From contig JAAZEC010000074.1 of NCBI GenBank assembly GCA_012512495.1, positions 1 through 7,696 of the forward strand: a stretch of DNA of 7,696 bases, written 5' to 3'. The notes beneath the pieces are model-generated. The model saw only the letters and a list, made by a program, of their open reading frames with translations. It was not told where the DNA came from and did not search any database. The first letter of the stretch is position 1. Each line of letters begins with the position of its first letter. Shown one piece after another: positions 6,389-7,696 of this stretch. The DNA comes from Erysipelothrix sp. GTDB taxonomy: Bacteria; Bacillota_I; Bacilli_A; Erysipelotrichales; Erysipelotrichaceae. Made by a program: the position numbers and the translations under genes.

Positions 6389-6717
6389 TTAGCTCAGTCT
6401 CCATTTCGTTGATTTCGATAAGATTCAGCGCAATACGATTGATGATGGCCATCTGATTTAAAGTAGTACTCGTCAGATCACGTTTCCTAAATGAAATTTT
6501 GAGGCAACGGTCTAAATTATTGTTTTCCAGGTCCAACAATGTACAACCAAAGAGCGCACAAGCTCTCTCTAAAGCACTCACTTCCAAAGATCGTTCACCT
6601 TTTTCAAACTTACTAATAAGGCTTTGATCCAGATTCAAACAAAACAGCTAACTGGCTTTGGCTAATCCCAACCTTATTCCTCAGGTTCTTAAAGTTCTCT
6701 CGTAGCGTGTCTTTCAT
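6372..6717 (-). pseudogene. XRE-family helix-turn-helix regulator, frameshifted
   Basis: A DNA-binding repressor partner for the ImmA/IrrE peptidase. Translation should begin at the ATG at 6715-6717, behind AGGAGG with 7-nt spacing, and reads MKDTLRENFKNLRNKVGISQ then SQLAVLF before going out of frame and stopping after 34 residues. The expected continuation NLDQSLISKFEKGER lies in the +1 frame and remains open to the TGA at 6372. Removing one T from the run at about 6637-6644 (GTTTTGTTTG on the minus strand) restores a smooth 114-residue protein whose helix-turn-helix (ISQSQLAVLLNLDQSLISKF) is textbook, followed by a helical C-terminal part. The break is therefore a one-base insertion in the recognition region, or a sequencing error, or less likely programmed frameshifting. 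The TTG at 6636-6638 that would open the shorter frame is not a believable start, having no SD and only half an HTH. Confidence 0.85.
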
Positions 6718-6723
6718 CGGTTC

Positions 6724-6730
6724 CCCTCCT
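6724..6730 (-). promoter_or_regulatory. Shine-Dalgarno site of the XRE regulator
   Basis: On the minus strand AGGAGGG lies just before the ATG at 6717 (7 nt after AGGAGG). It proves that translation starts upstream of the frameshift and that the true N-terminus is the 34-codon frame. Confidence 0.8.
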
Positions 6731-6757
6731 TATGACAGTTTAAGCTCCATTAATTCT

Positions 6758-6770
6758 TTAGCTTCGCTAA
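6758..6770. repeat. Small palindrome upstream of the XRE gene, possible operator
   Basis: TTAGC, three bases, GCTAA form a 13-bp palindrome about 40 bp upstream of the XRE start, where an autoregulatory operator of such repressors is often found. It also touches the T-tract of the neighbouring terminator, so it could be incidental. Only this one site is seen. Low confidence. Confidence 0.2.
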
Positions 6771-6808
6771 AAAAAATGGCCGTCTGAGCAAAGCTCAGAT
6801 GGCCATTT
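6769..6808 (-). terminator. Intrinsic terminator of the pyruvate formate-lyase operon
   Basis: A 16-bp inverted repeat, AAATGGCCGTCTGAGC (6774-6789) against GCTCAGATGGCCATTT (6793-6808), has a 3-nt loop and one mismatch. On the minus strand it ends in a run of eight T (6769-6776). It starts 3 nt after the stop of the glycyl-radical subunit gene and so closes that operon, separating it from the XRE-ImmA pair. Confidence 0.88.
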
Positions 6809-6811
6809 AGA

Positions 6812-7045
6812 TTACATTCTGTCGTGCATTGTACGTGAGATAACTTCGTCTTGTTGTTCCTTGGATAACTTGTTGAAGTTAACCGCATAGCCGGAAACAC
6901 GAACGGTAAGTTGAGGGTACAACTCTGGGTGCGCTTGGGCATCCATTAGTGTTTCGCGATTGAAGACATTCACATTTAGGTGGTGCCCTCCATTTTCAAC
7001 GTAACCATCAATCATGTTTACTAAGTTCTTTACTCTTGTGCTCAT
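6812..7045 (-). CDS. Glycyl-radical subunit of a split pyruvate formate-lyase
   Basis: A 77-residue protein equal to the C-terminal radical domain of pyruvate formate-lyase. It reads through NLVNMIDGYVENGGHHLNVN (7-26), NRETLMDAQAHPELYPQLT (29-47), the radical loop RVSGYAV with Gly52 as the predicted radical site, and ends KEQQDEVISRT plus a short tail, matching the end of E. coli PflB almost block for block. Because the upstream ORF stops just before this region, the domain must dock into that core to bring Gly52 next to the active-site cysteines, and would be activated by a PflA-type radical-SAM enzyme not seen here. It resembles the spare-part protein GrcA (YfiD) but is shorter and replaces a missing domain rather than duplicating it. 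Start ATG at 7043-7045, AAAGGAG 7 nt upstream; a terminator follows directly. Annotation pipelines may call it GrcA. Confidence 0.93.
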   Translation of the reverse strand: MSTRVKNLVNMIDGYVENGGHHLNVNVFNRETLMDAQAHPELYPQLTVRVSGYAVNFNKLSKEQQDEVISRTMHDRM

Positions 7046-7052
7046 CGTTATT

Positions 7053-7059
7053 CTCCTTT
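7053..7059 (-). promoter_or_regulatory. Shine-Dalgarno site between the two halves of pyruvate formate-lyase
   Basis: On the minus strand, TAA of the core ORF (7061-7063) is followed by CAAAGGAGAATAACG and then ATG. AAAGGAG has 7-nt spacing to the start. This strong, ideally placed site in a 15-nt gap supports a real second cistron rather than a chance stop codon. Confidence 0.88.
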
Positions 7060-7060
7060 G

Positions 7061-7696
7061 TTAGTCTTTTCCGAGTGATCCAGGTACAACTGAGAAGGTA
7101 TTCGAGATACCATCACGGCTGTGTTCATATGGAAGTTTGGCAACGGATTCAAGTGAAGCAAGGGCTCCGCTCTTATCACGTCCGTGCATTGGGTTAGCTC
7201 CTGGAGCGAATGGTTCACCCAGTTTTCTACCATCAGGTGTTGCCCCTGTCTTCTTACCATAGACTACGTTTGAAGTAATAGTAAGGATTGACATGGAGTG
7301 GACGCCTTCACGGTAGGTGTGTTGCTTACGGATCTTGTTCATGAATTGCTTGACAAGGTTGGAAGCGAGATCGTCAACACGGTCATCATTGTTTCCGAAG
7401 TGTGGGAATTCTCCTTCGACTTCGAAGTCAATGGCGATTCCTCTTTCGTCACGAATAGGTTTAACCTTCGCATACTTGATAGCGGAGAGTGAGTCGGCAA
7501 CGACTGATAGTCCGGCGATACCTGTAGCGAAGAGTCTTCTGACTTCACGATCGTGGAGTGCCATTTGTGAGGACTCATAAGCGTATTTATCGTGCATGTA
7601 GTGAATGATGTTTAGCGCATTAACATAGACATCGGCTAACCATTCAAGGGTTTGATCATAAAGGGTAATGACTTCATCATAGTCGAGGTATTCGCT
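7061..7696 (-). CDS. pflB: Pyruvate formate-lyase core subunit lacking the glycyl-radical domain (N-terminus outside window)
   Basis: This is the C-terminal 211 residues seen of formate C-acetyltransferase, which converts pyruvate and CoA to acetyl-CoA and formate in anaerobic fermentation. The frame is open to the window edge, so the start and the catalytic Cys-Cys pair are outside. What is visible tracks E. coli PflB closely: ALNIIHYMHDKYAYESSQMA, GIAGLSVVADSLSAIKYAKV, FGNNDDRVDDLA, SILTITSNVVYGKKTG, PFAPGANPMHGRD, SLESVAKLPYEHSRDGIS. The internal ATG at 7595-7597 is not the start. The protein stops at SVVPGSLGKD, where ordinary pyruvate formate-lyases continue for about 75-80 more residues with the radical domain. 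That domain is the next gene, 15 nt downstream and in the same frame. The core alone should be inactive. Confidence 0.95.
   Translation of the reverse strand, partial: SEYLDYDEVITLYDQTLEWLADVYVNALNIIHYMHDKYAYESSQMALHDREVRRLFATGIAGLSVVADSLSAIKYAKVKPIRDERGIAIDFEVEGEFPHFGNNDDRVDDLASNLVKQFMNKIRKQHTYREGVHSMSILTITSNVVYGKKTGATPDGRKLGEPFAPGANPMHGRDKSGALASLESVAKLPYEHSRDGISNTFSVVPGSLGKD

Noticed and set aside
6372..6638. Shorter 88-codon regulator starting at TTG 6638
   Set aside because: It has no SD and only half a helix-turn-helix, while a perfect SD and the other half lie just upstream in the neighbouring frame, which points to a frameshift.
5690..6717. The XRE-ImmA pair as part of an integrative element or prophage
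   Set aside because: No integrase, attachment-site repeats or structural genes are seen, and both flanks are housekeeping-type operons separated by terminators. An element remnant cannot be excluded.
6812..7045. Reading the small radical ORF as an ordinary GrcA spare part next to a complete pyruvate formate-lyase
   Set aside because: The neighbouring core ORF does not contain its own radical domain, and the small ORF supplies exactly the missing end, so a split enzyme explains both better.
7298..7580. Several open frames on both strands across the pyruvate formate-lyase gene
   Set aside because: All are shadows of the strongly conserved core frame and show no motifs or ribosome binding sites.
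1..7696. Recoded TGA (Mycoplasma-type code)
   Set aside because: TGA ends the hydrolase, repeat-protein and regulator frames in sensible places, and tryptophan is written TGG.

Overview
The window is a dense bacterial chromosome segment with no RNA genes, insertion sequences or CRISPR array visible, and almost every base lies in or beside a gene. TGA acts as a normal stop and tryptophan is encoded by TGG, so this is the standard code. Strong Shine-Dalgarno sites, a moderately AT-rich composition, and the gene set (membrane pyrophosphatase, pyruvate formate-lyase, formiminotransferase, XRE/ImmA pair) suggest a fermentative, anaerobic or facultative member of the Bacillota/Mycoplasmatota side of the tree. 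I cannot place it more closely.

Layout. (1) 1-1037, minus: N-terminal half of a membrane ion-pumping pyrophosphatase (hppA), cut by the window edge, with its own promoter and RBS. (2) 1107-4265, minus: three overlapping genes read in the order membrane-anchored alpha/beta hydrolase, glutamate formimidoyltransferase, and a short divergent cyclodeaminase-like protein. (3) 4361-5679, plus: a 120-residue acidic protein with a 60-residue internal duplication, overlapping by 4 nt a Gfo/Idh/MocA-type oxidoreductase. A divergent promoter region of about 95 bp lies between blocks 2 and 3. (4) 5690-6717, minus: an ImmA/IrrE-type metallopeptidase preceded by an XRE regulator whose reading frame is broken by one extra base. 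A perfect 12-bp hairpin serves as a bidirectional terminator at the convergent junction of blocks 3 and 4. (5) 6774-7696, minus: pyruvate formate-lyase, followed by a strong terminator.

The standout is block 5. The pyruvate formate-lyase is encoded as two proteins. The upstream ORF stops just before the glycyl-radical domain. After 15 nt containing an excellent Shine-Dalgarno site, a separate 77-residue ORF encodes exactly the missing C-terminal domain with the radical glycine (RVSGYAV). The second ORF is in the same frame, but the junction has acquired extra codons forming the RBS and start. This looks like an evolved two-subunit glycyl radical enzyme rather than a sequencing error. Other points of interest are an Asp in place of the usual gate Glu in the pyrophosphatase, a degenerate cyclodeaminase partner beside an intact formiminotransferase, a strongly conserved duplicated peptide, and a possibly leaderless hydrolase operon.
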